This document shows positions 32,923-41,400 of a DNA stretch of 41,905 nt, one piece after another. The notes beneath the pieces are model-generated. The model saw only the letters and a program-made list of their open reading frames with translations. It did not search any database and had not been told where the DNA came from. A program made the translations under genes and the position numbers. Numbering within the stretch: the first letter of the stretch is position 1; the number at the start of each line of letters is the position of its first letter. The stretch is from NCBI GenBank assembly GCA_937873205.1, contig CALMVO010000148.1, forward strand, positions 26,497-68,401, given 5' to 3'. This DNA comes from an uncultured Acetobacteraceae bacterium (GTDB taxonomy: Bacteria; Pseudomonadota; Alphaproteobacteria; Acetobacterales; Acetobacteraceae).

Positions 32923-33131
32923 GGGCAAAGGGCAGTGGCGGGTCCGGTCGCGGAGCTAGGCACCCGTCGCTACCCAAGATGCATGCCATGATCCTGGCCA
33001 AGCCGTGAGTTTGGTCTGGATCGATGTGCTGCTAGACAGGCAGTTCTCATCGCGATGAGCCTGATCAAGCCGACGTTCTAGACTTTCATCCGGCTCCCTC
33101 CATCCTGCGTCCGCAATAAGGGAGGCACGGG
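32923..33131. other. 209-base gap with a 14-bp palindrome
   Basis: No gene is seen between dotA and the lipoprotein gene. It holds a perfect 14-bp palindrome, ctcatcgcgatgag, at 33046-33059, and, just before the next start, ctccct (about 33092-33097), which can pair with the ribosome site aggga/gg at about 33118-33124. The palindrome is a candidate binding site for a dimeric protein. Confidence 0.4.
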
Positions 33132-33446
33132 ATGAAGATCGCGATCAAGGGAACGGCCCTCGGGCTGCTTGCTGTCCTTACGGCATGTGGAAGCGGAGGC
33201 AACATCAAAACCGCCGCGGACTATGGTGCTCCCAATCCGCCGGCGGTCCGATACCCGACCTATCAAGCCTACGCTGCCTATGGCCAGACGCCTGCCATAT
33301 GGCATCCTCCGGTAATTGACCGGAGCGGTACGATCGTGAGCCCAACCGAGCCTGCTACATCGTGGGACCGACCAGACTATGAGGGCGCAGTTTGGGCACA
33401 GCGTGCCGGTCCCTCGGCGTATGGCGGACCGGCTGGCACTTTCTGA
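33132..33446 (+). CDS. small lipoprotein
   Basis: 104 aa. The ATG at 33132 follows gggagg. The signal peptide has lipobox LTAC (ALGLLAVLTACGSGG). The mature part is rich in Tyr, Pro and Ala (YPTYQAYAAYGQTPAIWHPP) with no recognised domain. It lies between dotA and the DsbC-like gene, so it is probably an outer-membrane accessory of the transfer apparatus. Family unknown. Confidence 0.7.
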   Translation: MKIAIKGTALGLLAVLTACGSGGNIKTAADYGAPNPPAVRYPTYQAYAAYGQTPAIWHPPVIDRSGTIVSPTEPATSWDRPDYEGAVWAQRAGPSAYGGPAGTF

Positions 33447-33471
33447 GGTGCTCACATTATCTCGACGCTGA

Positions 33472-33858
33472 TCATCGCCCGGGAATGAACACGAACTGAC
33501 CGGTCTGGGCACGCTTGACGTGGCACGGCTTCTCGAAATACGGCCGGTCACTTTCCGAGGTCATACCTTCCTGTACCCAGCCATGAACACCCTTGGCGGT
33601 TTCCATAGGAACCCAACCGCTGGATGCTGCGCCGTCCTGGGCCAGGAAGCCCATGCTTATGTAGCCTAGCATTCGAGAGTGTATGGATGGCCCCGCATAG
33701 ACGACGGGGTTGCCTCCTACTGTATAGCGGCAACTCAAGCCGGAGCTGTTGCCAGAAGCGTAACCCGTGGTCGGTAGTATCTGCGCCTTGGCAGTTGGTT
33801 CAAACGCGATCAGGAGGACCGTGAGGACGCCCGGGACTGGGAATAGGGTGTATCTCAT
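33472..33858 (-). CDS. exported SH3-like (SH3b) protein
   Basis: 128 aa. It is the only minus-strand gene inside the rightward transfer cluster. The signal peptide ends near AKAQI. The mature part resembles a bacterial SH3 domain: SCRYTVGGNPVVYAGPSIHS, then ISMGFLAQDGAASSGWVPME and GVHGWVQEGM, with two cysteines. Such domains bind peptidoglycan or proteins. The gene is divergent from the DsbC-like gene and converges with the lipoprotein gene. It may be a cell-wall-binding accessory or an entry-exclusion-type protein; neither role is shown by sequence. Confidence 0.7.
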   Translation of the reverse strand: MRYTLFPVPGVLTVLLIAFEPTAKAQILPTTGYASGNSSGLSCRYTVGGNPVVYAGPSIHSRMLGYISMGFLAQDGAASSGWVPMETAKGVHGWVQEGMTSESDRPYFEKPCHVKRAQTGQFVFIPGR

Positions 33859-33946
33859 CTGGGCTTATCCTCGAGAGGCGTTTTGGCCGGCACAGGCGCG
33901 ACTTTCATACACGGCATGGAGGATGGGGCACAGCAAGGAGAGAGTC

Positions 33947-34870
33947 ATGCGCCCCATCATCCTGAGCGTCGCGCTCGTCACGATGCCGATCACTGCCCAG
34001 GCTGCTCCGCAGTGTGCCGTAGCAGACCCCACGTTGGACGACAGGATGGTCGTACCCCTTCCCCCGGTCGGTCACATCGGCGATGCGGTGCCGAAAGTCG
34101 ATCCTGATAGCTTGACCATCCCGGATGCTCCGGCGCTACGGCATATCCGGGCTGCCGGAGCGACGCTGACCGAGCTCGGCGTCTCCCATGGCCTCCGGAC
34201 CGTCTTCGCGCGGCATGGGTCCAAGTTCCAGGTGTTCTACGTGACCCCGGATGGCCAGGCCGTTGTTGGCGGTGTGATGTGGGATGCTTCCGGGAGGAAC
34301 GTGACGCGTCAGCAGGTCGCGTCCATACCCGGTGCGATCCCGACCGTCACCATCGGTCCAAACGTGCCATCCCATGCAGTCCCGGGAGATGCCCCTGGTG
34401 TTGGAACGGCCAGAGGTTCAGCCCTGGTGAGGGCCGCGGAAGGCACCGCCTATGGCACCCTTGGATCGCCCACGGCTCCAAGGTTGTGGATGTTCATCGA
34501 CCCGATGTGCAGCTTTTCCATTCGTGCGATGGATGCGCTAAGGCCCTACGTCGCGGGCGGTCGCGTTCAGCTGGCGGTCATTCCCGTATCCGTCCTCGAC
34601 TACGAGGATCATGGGAAGAGCACCAACGCCGCCCGGCTGATGCTCAGCCAGCCGACGCGCGGCATGGTGCAGGCCTGGCAGGATCACCAGCTGACCGGCA
34701 GCCCCGACCCGGCAGCGATCGTCAAGCTAGCCTCCAACATGGCGACAGCCGACGCCCTACACCTGAAAGGTACACCTACCTTCGTTTGGCGGAGGGCTGA
34801 CGGAACAGAAGGAATGAGTGCCGGCGTTCCACCTGACCTCGACACCCTCCTCGCTTCGATCTCGAGCTAG
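33947..34870 (+). CDS. DsbC/DsbG-like thioredoxin-fold protein with CxxS site (TrbB-like)
   Basis: 307 aa from the ATG at 33947 (aaggag six bases upstream); the frame is open from 33767 but overlaps the divergent gene. The signal peptide ends near TAQAA. An N-terminal dimerisation-like domain (HGLRTVFARHGSKFQVFYVT, DGQAVVGGVMWDASGRNVT) is followed by a thioredoxin fold with FIDPMCSFSIRAMDAL, where the DsbC/DsbG active site CxxC is replaced by C-S-F-S (codons at 34508-34519). The cis-proline loop is present as KGTPTFVWR. IncI TrbB is a DsbC-like protein that assists transfer-protein disulphides. The CxxS form cannot make the usual internal disulphide, so it may act as a monothiol isomerase or chaperone. 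Confidence 0.8.
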   Translation: MRPIILSVALVTMPITAQAAPQCAVADPTLDDRMVVPLPPVGHIGDAVPKVDPDSLTIPDAPALRHIRAAGATLTELGVSHGLRTVFARHGSKFQVFYVTPDGQAVVGGVMWDASGRNVTRQQVASIPGAIPTVTIGPNVPSHAVPGDAPGVGTARGSALVRAAEGTAYGTLGSPTAPRLWMFIDPMCSFSIRAMDALRPYVAGGRVQLAVIPVSVLDYEDHGKSTNAARLMLSQPTRGMVQAWQDHQLTGSPDPAAIVKLASNMATADALHLKGTPTFVWRRADGTEGMSAGVPPDLDTLLASISS

Positions 34871-34873
34871 ATT

Positions 34874-35398
34874 GTGTCGATCGAGGGAAACGAGGTTCCG
34901 AAAGTCCGGGGTTCCCTCCGGCGCGGCATCACTGCTGCCTTCGGTGATCCGCGACAGGCGGCTGGTGTCCCTCAGATCAAGCGGAACTGGCAGGCCATCA
35001 GACAGCTGGCTGTCCTGATAGCTCAGGGACCACAACCAGACCCTCGAGTACGGGTGTCCGTCGATCGCCGGCTCGACGTCATGGAGATGGCAATTGCTGC
35101 TGGCGTGACCGTTGATGCAGTTGAATATCGGCTTGGAGTTCGGCTCAAGCAGACCAGACAGGCTGTGTTCTGCTACATGGGCGCAGCAACTCTGCTTTGG
35201 GTTGGTTGGTTCTATGAGGCTTTCACTGCTCCGCGTGCCTACGCACATCTTCTCGCCGTCATAGGCCTCGTAGCTGTCACATCATGTTTCGCTTTAGGGG
35301 CTTTCTACAACGCGCTCGTGAACTGGCAAATCCGGACCCGTCGCTTGGGCACCGCACGGGAGTTTCTCGCGACCACGGAGAGCTGGTGGCCGTCGTAG
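34874..35398 (+). CDS. two-helix inner-membrane protein, TraX/IcmV-like topology
   Basis: 174 aa from a GTG three bases after the DsbC-like stop. A ~100-residue soluble basic N-terminus (RGSLRRGITAAFGDPRQAAG, RVSVDRRLDVMEMAIAAG) precedes two membrane helices (YMGAATLLWVGWFYEAFTA and LLAVIGLVAVTSCFALGAF) and a short C-terminus ending ATTESWWPS. The layout fits small inner-membrane components at the end of IncI transfer operons (TraX) or IcmV, but no sequence match is claimed. It is the last gene of the rightward transfer cluster. Confidence 0.65.
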   Translation: MSIEGNEVPKVRGSLRRGITAAFGDPRQAAGVPQIKRNWQAIRQLAVLIAQGPQPDPRVRVSVDRRLDVMEMAIAAGVTVDAVEYRLGVRLKQTRQAVFCYMGAATLLWVGWFYEAFTAPRAYAHLLAVIGLVAVTSCFALGAFYNALVNWQIRTRRLGTAREFLATTESWWPS

Positions 35399-35683
35399 CG
35401 ATCTATCGCCCGGCCAGCGCAGCGGCATGAGCGAGATCGACGGGCAGCACCCTGCTTGCTTCCGCTCCTAGTCCGGTAAGGCGGCTGAGGAGGATCAGGT
35501 CGATCGGTCGTCGACCTGATCGCTCGTGAAGAACTCTGCGGTCACCAACGACACCTGATTGACTGGATCGAGGCTGGACAGCGGTCTCCGGAAGACTCAG
35601 GCTTCGCCTATGACCTGCCTGCTGTTCGTCCAGCCCTGACCCGCCGTCCTCTCCGCTCACACCAGCAACGCCTCGCCAACGTC
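35399..35683. other. junction between transfer cluster and helicase gene
   Basis: This 285-base stretch joins two gene blocks. An 11-bp perfect inverted repeat lies at 35493-35503/35511-35521. From 35489 to 35683 the helicase frame is open and reads plausible protein (for example RSHQQRLANVVRAIAGG) but has no ATG, GTG or TTG. An ATG at 35427 in another frame opens only 14 codons. The region may hold a frameshifted or truncated helicase 5' end. Confidence 0.45.
35493..35521. repeat. 11-bp perfect inverted repeat, 7-base loop
   Basis: gatcaggtcga (35493-35503) is followed by tcggtcg and the exact complement tcgacctgatc (35511-35521). No T-run follows, so it is not a classic terminator. It sits at the boundary of the transfer cluster and the helicase frame, where a binding site or recombination scar would be plausible. 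Confidence 0.6.
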
Positions 35684-37534
35684 GTGCGCGCGATCGCCGG
35701 CGGCGAGACCGACGCGCGCGACATCCTGGCCGCCGTCACGCCAGGCGGCGGCAAGTCGCTGCTGCCGGTGCTTGCCGCCCACACCCTGATCGGTGCCGGC
35801 CTGGTGGAGCGCGTCTGTTGGGTGGTGCCGCGCGACAGCCTGCGCCTGCAGGCCGAGGAGGCATTCGCCGACCCTACTTGGCGGCAGACGCTCGGTCACG
35901 CGCTGTCGGTGCGGGCGGCCGACAACACGCCAGACCCGAGCCGGGGCCTCGCCGGCTACGTCACGACCTATCAGGGCATCGCCGCCGCCTCCGACCTGCA
36001 CCTGCGCGAGTTCACCCGCCATCGCACCCTGCTGGTGGTGGACGAGGTGCACCACCTGCCGGCACTGGGCGAGGTGGACCCGGTCGCCGCCCAGCAGGCC
36101 GAGCAGCTCGGCGAGGATCAGGCCAGTGCCTGGTCGGCCGCCCTGCTGCCGCTGCTCGAGTGTGCTGCCGTGCGGCTGCTGCTGTCCGGCACGCTGGAGC
36201 GGGCAGACGGCAGGGGGATCCTGTGGCTGCCCTACCGCAAGGGGCCCCGGGCACGGACGCGGGAGGTCGAGCTCGATGCGCTGGGCTGGGCGGTGATCGG
36301 CTACTCACGTGCCGAGGCGCTGCGCGAGCGCGCGGTGCTGCCGGTGACGTTCGGCGCCCTCGACGGCGAGGCCAGCTGGCGGGACGAGACCGGCATCGAG
36401 CTCGGGCCGCACCGGCTGGCCGGCAGCCATCCGGACGAGACCACACGGCCGGCGCTGTTCACGGCGCTGCGCACCGGCTTCGCCGAGGCGCTGCTGCGGG
36501 AGGCCTTCGTCGCCATCCGCAACCTGCGCGCCCAGCGCCGGCAGGAGCGCGGGCTTGAGCCGGGTGCCGCAGCCCGAGGCCTGGGTAAGCTGCTGGTGGT
36601 GGCCCCCGACCAGGCGGCGGCCCGGCACTACCTGGAGGTCGTGCGCGGCTGGATCCCAGCGGCGCAAGCAGGCGCGGTGGCGCAGCTTGCGACCTCCGAC
36701 GCGCCCCGCGCGCACGAGGTGCTGGCCGCGTTCCGGCTTAGGCCGGAGCCATCAATCCTGGTGACAGTGGCGATGGCCTATGAAGGGCTGGATGCACCGG
36801 AGGTGGCCGTGGTCGCGGCGCTGACCCACATCCGGTCGCGGCCGTGGCTGGAGCAGATGGTGGCGCGCGCCACGCGAGTGGATCCGTACGCGGGACCTTA
36901 CGAGGCGCAGCGGGCGCTGGTGTTCCATCCCGACGACCCTTTGTTCGCGCAGTTCCGCCGACGCATGGAGATCGAGCAGGGCACGCTGGCCCGGCGTCCT
37001 AAGGCCGGGCGGCCGCAGAGCAGCCTGCCGCTGTGGCTGCTGGACCAGCTCGGGCCGAAACCGGGCGTCGTGCCGCTGTCATCGAACGCGCTGGCGCTGC
37101 GCTATGACACGCTCAGGCCCGGGCCTGAGCTGGCGCTGCGCCGGCCGGAGCAGGAGGAGGCGCAGGCCGAGCTGCTGGACCCGCCCTCAGTGCTGGAGCG
37201 CCGGCTGCGGATCCGGCTGGGGGAGATGGTGTCGCGCCAGGCGGTGGAAGACGAGGCGGGACGCGCTGGGCTCCAAGGCGGCATTGCCGGCCCAGGGCTC
37301 GCGCACCGCTACAACGCCGTGCTCAAGCGCACCTGCGGCAACAAGAGCCGGGCGCAAATGACGCTAGCGGAGCTGGAAGCGGCCGCCGCCTGGCTGGAGC
37401 GGAATCGGCTGGTCGAGCACGTCGGCCTGCTGGAGGACGACCCGCGCTACGCCTGGACCCTGCGGCAGCGAGGCGAGTGGACGCCGCCAGTCGGCAAGCC
37501 AACCCGCGAGGCACGGCAGATACGAAAGGCTTGA
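35684..37534 (+). CDS. SF2 DEAD/DEVH-type helicase-like protein, 5' end doubtful
   Basis: 616 aa from the GTG at 35684. The same frame continues upstream to 35489 with LRSHQQRL, the Q-motif-like segment that normally precedes the Walker A, so the GTG is probably internal. Motifs: Walker A TPGGGKS at ~19-25, DEVHHLP (motif II) at ~119, LLSGTLER (motif III), and QMVARATRVDP (motif VI) at ~390. After ~430 there is a family-specific C-terminal region with no further recognised domain (ending KPTREARQIRKA). It could be a stand-alone nucleic-acid translocase, a restriction- or defence-type helicase, or cargo. No methylase or nuclease partner lies beside it. Confidence 0.75.
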   Translation: MRAIAGGETDARDILAAVTPGGGKSLLPVLAAHTLIGAGLVERVCWVVPRDSLRLQAEEAFADPTWRQTLGHALSVRAADNTPDPSRGLAGYVTTYQGIAAASDLHLREFTRHRTLLVVDEVHHLPALGEVDPVAAQQAEQLGEDQASAWSAALLPLLECAAVRLLLSGTLERADGRGILWLPYRKGPRARTREVELDALGWAVIGYSRAEALRERAVLPVTFGALDGEASWRDETGIELGPHRLAGSHPDETTRPALFTALRTGFAEALLREAFVAIRNLRAQRRQERGLEPGAAARGLGKLLVVAPDQAAARHYLEVVRGWIPAAQAGAVAQLATSDAPRAHEVLAAFRLRPEPSILVTVAMAYEGLDAPEVAVVAALTHIRSRPWLEQMVARATRVDPYAGPYEAQRALVFHPDDPLFAQFRRRMEIEQGTLARRPKAGRPQSSLPLWLLDQLGPKPGVVPLSSNALALRYDTLRPGPELALRRPEQEEAQAELLDPPSVLERRLRIRLGEMVSRQAVEDEAGRAGLQGGIAGPGLAHRYNAVLKRTCGNKSRAQMTLAELEAAAAWLERNRLVEHVGLLEDDPRYAWTLRQRGEWTPPVGKPTREARQIRKA

Positions 37535-37550
37535 GGGATGTTCGGGAGGG

Positions 37551-37574
37551 CCGCCGCTCGGCGGACACCATTTT
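37551..37574 (+). terminator. possible terminator after the helicase gene
   Basis: ccgcc and ggcgg (37551-37555, 37560-37564) form a 5-bp GC stem with a 4-base loop, followed six bases later by tttt. It begins 17 bases after the helicase stop. The stem is short, so this is tentative. Confidence 0.3.
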
Positions 37575-37785
37575 GGCGGCGAGCAAGCGCGACCCGACCT
37601 ATGGGCGTTGGACGATGCGATCGCCCACGACATGCTGGCGGTCGCACGTTCATCGCGGCCAACATGAATATCCCACTTCGTCTGGCCTGGGTGTGAAGTT
37701 CGAGGCGCCAGTGATCCAGTAGCGACCGCACTTGCTCGACCAGTCGGACCAGGGCGGCGTGTGATACCGGTTACGGGGACCGATA
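37575..37785. other. no convincing gene
   Basis: Several short frames overlap on both strands, none with a good ribosome site or recognisable domain. Composition is intermediate between the GC-rich helicase gene and the AT-richer DNA that follows. A decayed gene or mobile-element remnant is possible but nothing identifiable remains. Confidence 0.3.
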
Positions 37786-38079
37786 ATGAGCCTGAGCGAT
37801 GCGGCATATACCCCGGATGAACAAGCGGCGGGACGGAGGCCTGATCACCAGCGATCGCTGCTGGGCGCCCTCGCGCTCGACACGCTTTTGAGCAAGGGTG
37901 ACATTGATCGCGACATTATGGACGCGGCAGCCGGCCGTAAACATCTGGCCGAGGGCGGCATACTGGACCTCGACGAGAACGGCCGTCGGCGCGTTGAAAT
38001 CACATCCTGCCGCAGCCATCTGCCCCATTTTCGATCACGTCCAGAGACGGCCTCTAGGACTTTTCATGAACTGAGGTAG
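37786..38079 (+). CDS. small hypothetical protein (doubtful)
   Basis: 97 aa from an ATG with gggga upstream. It has acidic, plausible protein-like segments (LSDAAYTPDEQAAGRRPD, LGALALDTLLSKGDIDRDIM, GGILDLDENGRRRVEI), but the C-terminus becomes irregular and overlaps the convergent small gene by 26 bp. No family recognised, and a competing frame exists on the opposite strand. Confidence 0.3.
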   Translation: MSLSDAAYTPDEQAAGRRPDHQRSLLGALALDTLLSKGDIDRDIMDAAAGRKHLAEGGILDLDENGRRRVEITSCRSHLPHFRSRPETASRTFHELR

Positions 38080-38320
38080 AAAGAACGTTTAGAATGGTTT
38101 CATGAAAAAGCTCGTCAGGTTTCTTGGTGTCGATCCAAGTCGAGCTGAAATGTACTGATTTCTTTGCAGCGGCAAGATCGATCTGGCAACTAGCAACAAT
38201 TATTGCCATACTCTCAATCTTTGAGCAACCGACTCCTCGGAGGTAACCAACTATCTCGTCAACAGACCTTTTCTCATTGTATTGGCGCTTGCATTCTACT
38301 ATCAGCTCCTGGCGTGTCAC
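38054..38320 (-). CDS. probable immunity protein of the Rhs toxin
   Basis: 88 aa. The GTG at 38320 has aggag upstream (ttaggagctaattacc). It is markedly AT-richer than its surroundings. It begins 131 bases after the Rhs stop on the same strand, the place of Rhs immunity genes. The sequence (VDEIVGYLRGVGCSKIESMA, IDLAAAKKSVHFSSTWID) recalls small proteins with a ribosomal L7/L12 C-terminal-like helix pattern ending AKxxVHxSxxW, which I recall in several bacteria without known function. The immunity role is inferred from position, size and composition. Confidence 0.6.
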   Translation of the reverse strand: MTRQELIVECKRQYNEKRSVDEIVGYLRGVGCSKIESMAIIVASCQIDLAAAKKSVHFSSTWIDTKKPDELFHETILNVLSTSVHEKS

Positions 38321-38451
38321 GGTAATTAGCTCCTAAACATCTGCTTGATAAACGCCCCTCACTATTGGAGGGCAATCCTATAAGGATCTATACCACGACC
38401 TTTTTACCTGAACCGCACTCCTAAATCGAGTTCTATGGAAGGCCCCCAAAG
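38321..38451 (-). promoter_or_regulatory. spacer between Rhs and immunity genes
   Basis: This AT-rich 131-base spacer contains the ribosome site of the 38320 gene and a small palindrome, atcct-ata-aggat (about 38375-38387). It could provide an independent immunity-gene promoter; no clear -35/-10 pair was identified. Confidence 0.3.
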
Positions 38452-41400
38452 CTAGAGACCGCCAAGATTGCGCGTTATATTTACTACGCTGCCGGGATTG
38501 GCTCCGCTATAGCGGATCCCGGATAATGTCAAGGTTGTAAATCCATCTGCTGCGGCCTCTGCTGAAAAGGAATTTACCATTGATAGGACAGTACCCGTGC
38601 CAAGATTGACACTAGCACTTGAGTTTGGATAGACGGCAAGGTTGCCGATTGTCAGATTTGTACCGTTCACCGAAGCTTCGCCAAGAACGCCAACAGTGGT
38701 ATCACCAAAATTGTAGCTTCGTTCTACCAGCATTCCATCTACAAAGACGTTGCCTGCAGCTACCCCTCCTTCTGCTCCAGCTTGTCCTGCACTCATGAAT
38801 AGATCATTGATGCTTTGCCCAAGATTTTCGGCGTCGGCCACTGCCAAAGCCCCTTCGTCAAGGATGAACGCACCCAAGTCATATTCAGCAGTCGGAAGGC
38901 TAACGGGCGGTATTAAAGGGAATGGCAGCGGCGGGGTGGCGGGCGGTGCCATAGGCATCATTGCTGGTGGCGGAGGCATCATCGCCGGCGGTGCCGGCGC
39001 TGCCGGTGGTGCTGCCGGTGGTGCTGCCGGAGGCGTGCGTGTTGGCGCGTTTCCCCTGAAATAATTTGGATTTAGATTAGCGAAAGGATCGGATGGAGTA
39101 GATGGAGGATAGTAGTGTCCGATAACTGATATTTCTTCTGTGGGGTCAGGGGCGAGAGGGCCTGGGTCAATTCGCGGGCTATCCGTCCCCATTGGATCTG
39201 TGTTGTTAAGTGGATCCCCTCCGGTATATGCGTAGAGGTTGCGTCCTCCCCCGTATCCGATGGGATCTGTCTGGATGAAGCGTCCCATGGCCGGGTCGTA
39301 GGACCGGGTCTGGGTATGGTAGAGGTTGGTTTCGCTGTCCCAGCGGTATCCGGCGTAGCCGAAGGCGGTGCCGGACAGGCCGCCGGTCGACGCCCCGTAG
39401 GGCGTGTAGCCATACATGCCGGTGATCTGGTCCATCGAGCTGGTGCCGATCACCGAGCCGGTGCGGTCCATGTGGTTGAAGGTGAGGTTGCCCGCGCCGT
39501 CGACCACGGCCACGGGGGCGGTGTCCACCGCGCTATGCAGGTAGAAGTGCTGGATCTGGCCGCCGGAGAGCTCGAGCACCTCTTGGCCGGCGGCGTTCAG
39601 GATGTAGGTGGTCGTGGTGCCGTTCACGGTCTTGGAGATGCGGCGCCCGTCGGGGTCGTAGCCGTAGCTGGCGGTGGTCGAGCCATTGGTGGCGGTGACG
39701 ATGCGGCCGTCGCCCTCGTTGTCGTAGGTGAAGGTCCGCACGCCGTCGGTGGTCAGGTTGCCGTTCTTGTCGAAGCAGCCCGACGACGCGGTCGGGCAGG
39801 GGGCCAGCAGCGGGCGGTTGGAGTTGTCGTAGCTCGTCGTAGTGGCAGACGCCGCGGTGGGGCGCAGCGTGTATTCGCCGCCGTCGAGCAGGGTGTCGGC
39901 GCTGGTGACGCGGTGGGTGTTGTCGTAGCCATAGTTCAGCTGGGCGACGTCGTTACCCAGCATGTGGGTGATCTGGGCGATGTCGTCGCCGAGCCCGTTG
40001 TTGTCGAAGCTCCAGCTGGACGACAGCGCCGAGGTGTTGGGCGCCTCGTTGTAGGTGCGCGCCACCACGCGGCCGAGCGCGTCGTACTGCTCGTTCCAGA
40101 AGGTGGTGCTCTGGCTCTGCACGTTGGCCATGCCGGCGAAGGCGATCGGGCGGTTGAGCGCGTCGTAGCCGACGAACTCGGTGCCGCCGCCCACCGCGCT
40201 GCCCGGCGCGACGTCGGCGGTGACCTGCATCGCGGTCATGTTGCCCGACGCGTCCCAGGTGTAGCCGATGGACCCGGCGTTCGGCTGGTTGGTGGTGAGC
40301 GGCCGGCCGGCGTTGTCGTAACTGTAGGTCCACGTGCCCGCCCCGTTGGCGAGCGCCGCGGTCAGGCGCCGGCCCAGGCTGTCGTAGGTGTAGGAGACCG
40401 ACGGGTCGCCGGTCTTCTGGCTCAGGCGCTGCAGGTTGTCATAGGTGCCGGTGATGGTCTGGCCGGCCCGGTTCTGGAAGTAGTCCTGGTAGTTATTGAC
40501 GGTGTAGGCTTTGGTCTCGACCGTGCCGTCTGGATAGGTCGTCAGGGCCGCGCGGTTGAAGCCGTCCGGGGTGAAGATCGTGCTGATGCAGCTGCCGGCG
40601 TTCCAGTAGCAGAAGGCCCCCACTGTGCCGTCGGGGTTGTAGGTCTCGTAGCTCTCGATCGGCTGCAGCGTGCTGGCGCTGGTTCCCTTGGAGATGGTGG
40701 TCGGGCGGCCGTCGGCATCGTAGGCGGTCGCCTGGATGTAGGCCCCTTGCGCGACCTGCGTCGTCCGCCCGGCCGCGTCGTAGGTGTAGCTGGTGGTGTC
40801 ACCGGTCGGATCCAGGGTGGAGCTGAGCTCGCCCGCCAGGTCGTAGCTGTAGGTGGTGGTCCGCGTCGTCGGGGCCTGCGAGTTGTTGGTCCCGGCATAG
40901 GAGACCGGCTGCACCATTGAGGCGACCTGGCCGTTGGGGTCGTAGGTCACGGTCGAGGTGTAGGCGTTGCCCTGGGCATCGGGCGGCAGCGTGGTCTGCA
41001 GCGGCCGGCGGAGGTTGTCGTAGGAGTAGTAGGTGACGTTGCCCCGCGGGTCGGTGGTGTTGGAGACGTTGCCGATGCCGTCGTACGAGTACTTCGTCTG
41101 CAGGTTCAGGTGCCCGGACGCCGTGCTGTAGTCGACGGTGCTCGAGATCAGGTCCTCGTTGGCGTCGTAGGCCATCGACGTGACGGTGCCGTCGGGCATC
41201 GTCATGCTGATCGGCTTGCCGTAGCCGTCATAGCCCATCTGGTAGACCGGTGCGGCCGCCCCCGAGCTGGGCGCCGGCAGCCTCGCGGAGGCGACGGTGC
41301 CGTTGCTGTTCAGCGTGTAGGTCGTCGTGTTGCCGGCGTAGTCGGTGCTGCTCAGCAGCTCGTAGTAGGTCGGGTCGTAGGTGAAGAGCCGCGACCGGGC

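Noticed and set aside
7363-35398. oriT or relaxase for the transfer system
   Set aside because: No relaxase motif or convincing nic region was found; it may lie outside the window, so conjugative ability is not asserted.
37364-37807. Minus-strand frame suggestive of a transposase remnant
   Set aside because: No DDE, Ser or Tyr recombinase motif or terminal repeats could be seen, so no mobile element is claimed.
38995-39035. Short direct repeats resembling a CRISPR start
   Set aside because: Tandem without spacers and in frame with the Pro/Ala linker.
39316-40920. 534-codon plus-strand open frame, Gly/Val/Arg-rich
   Set aside because: Mirror image of the YD repeats in the Rhs gene, whose repeat periodicity it inherits.
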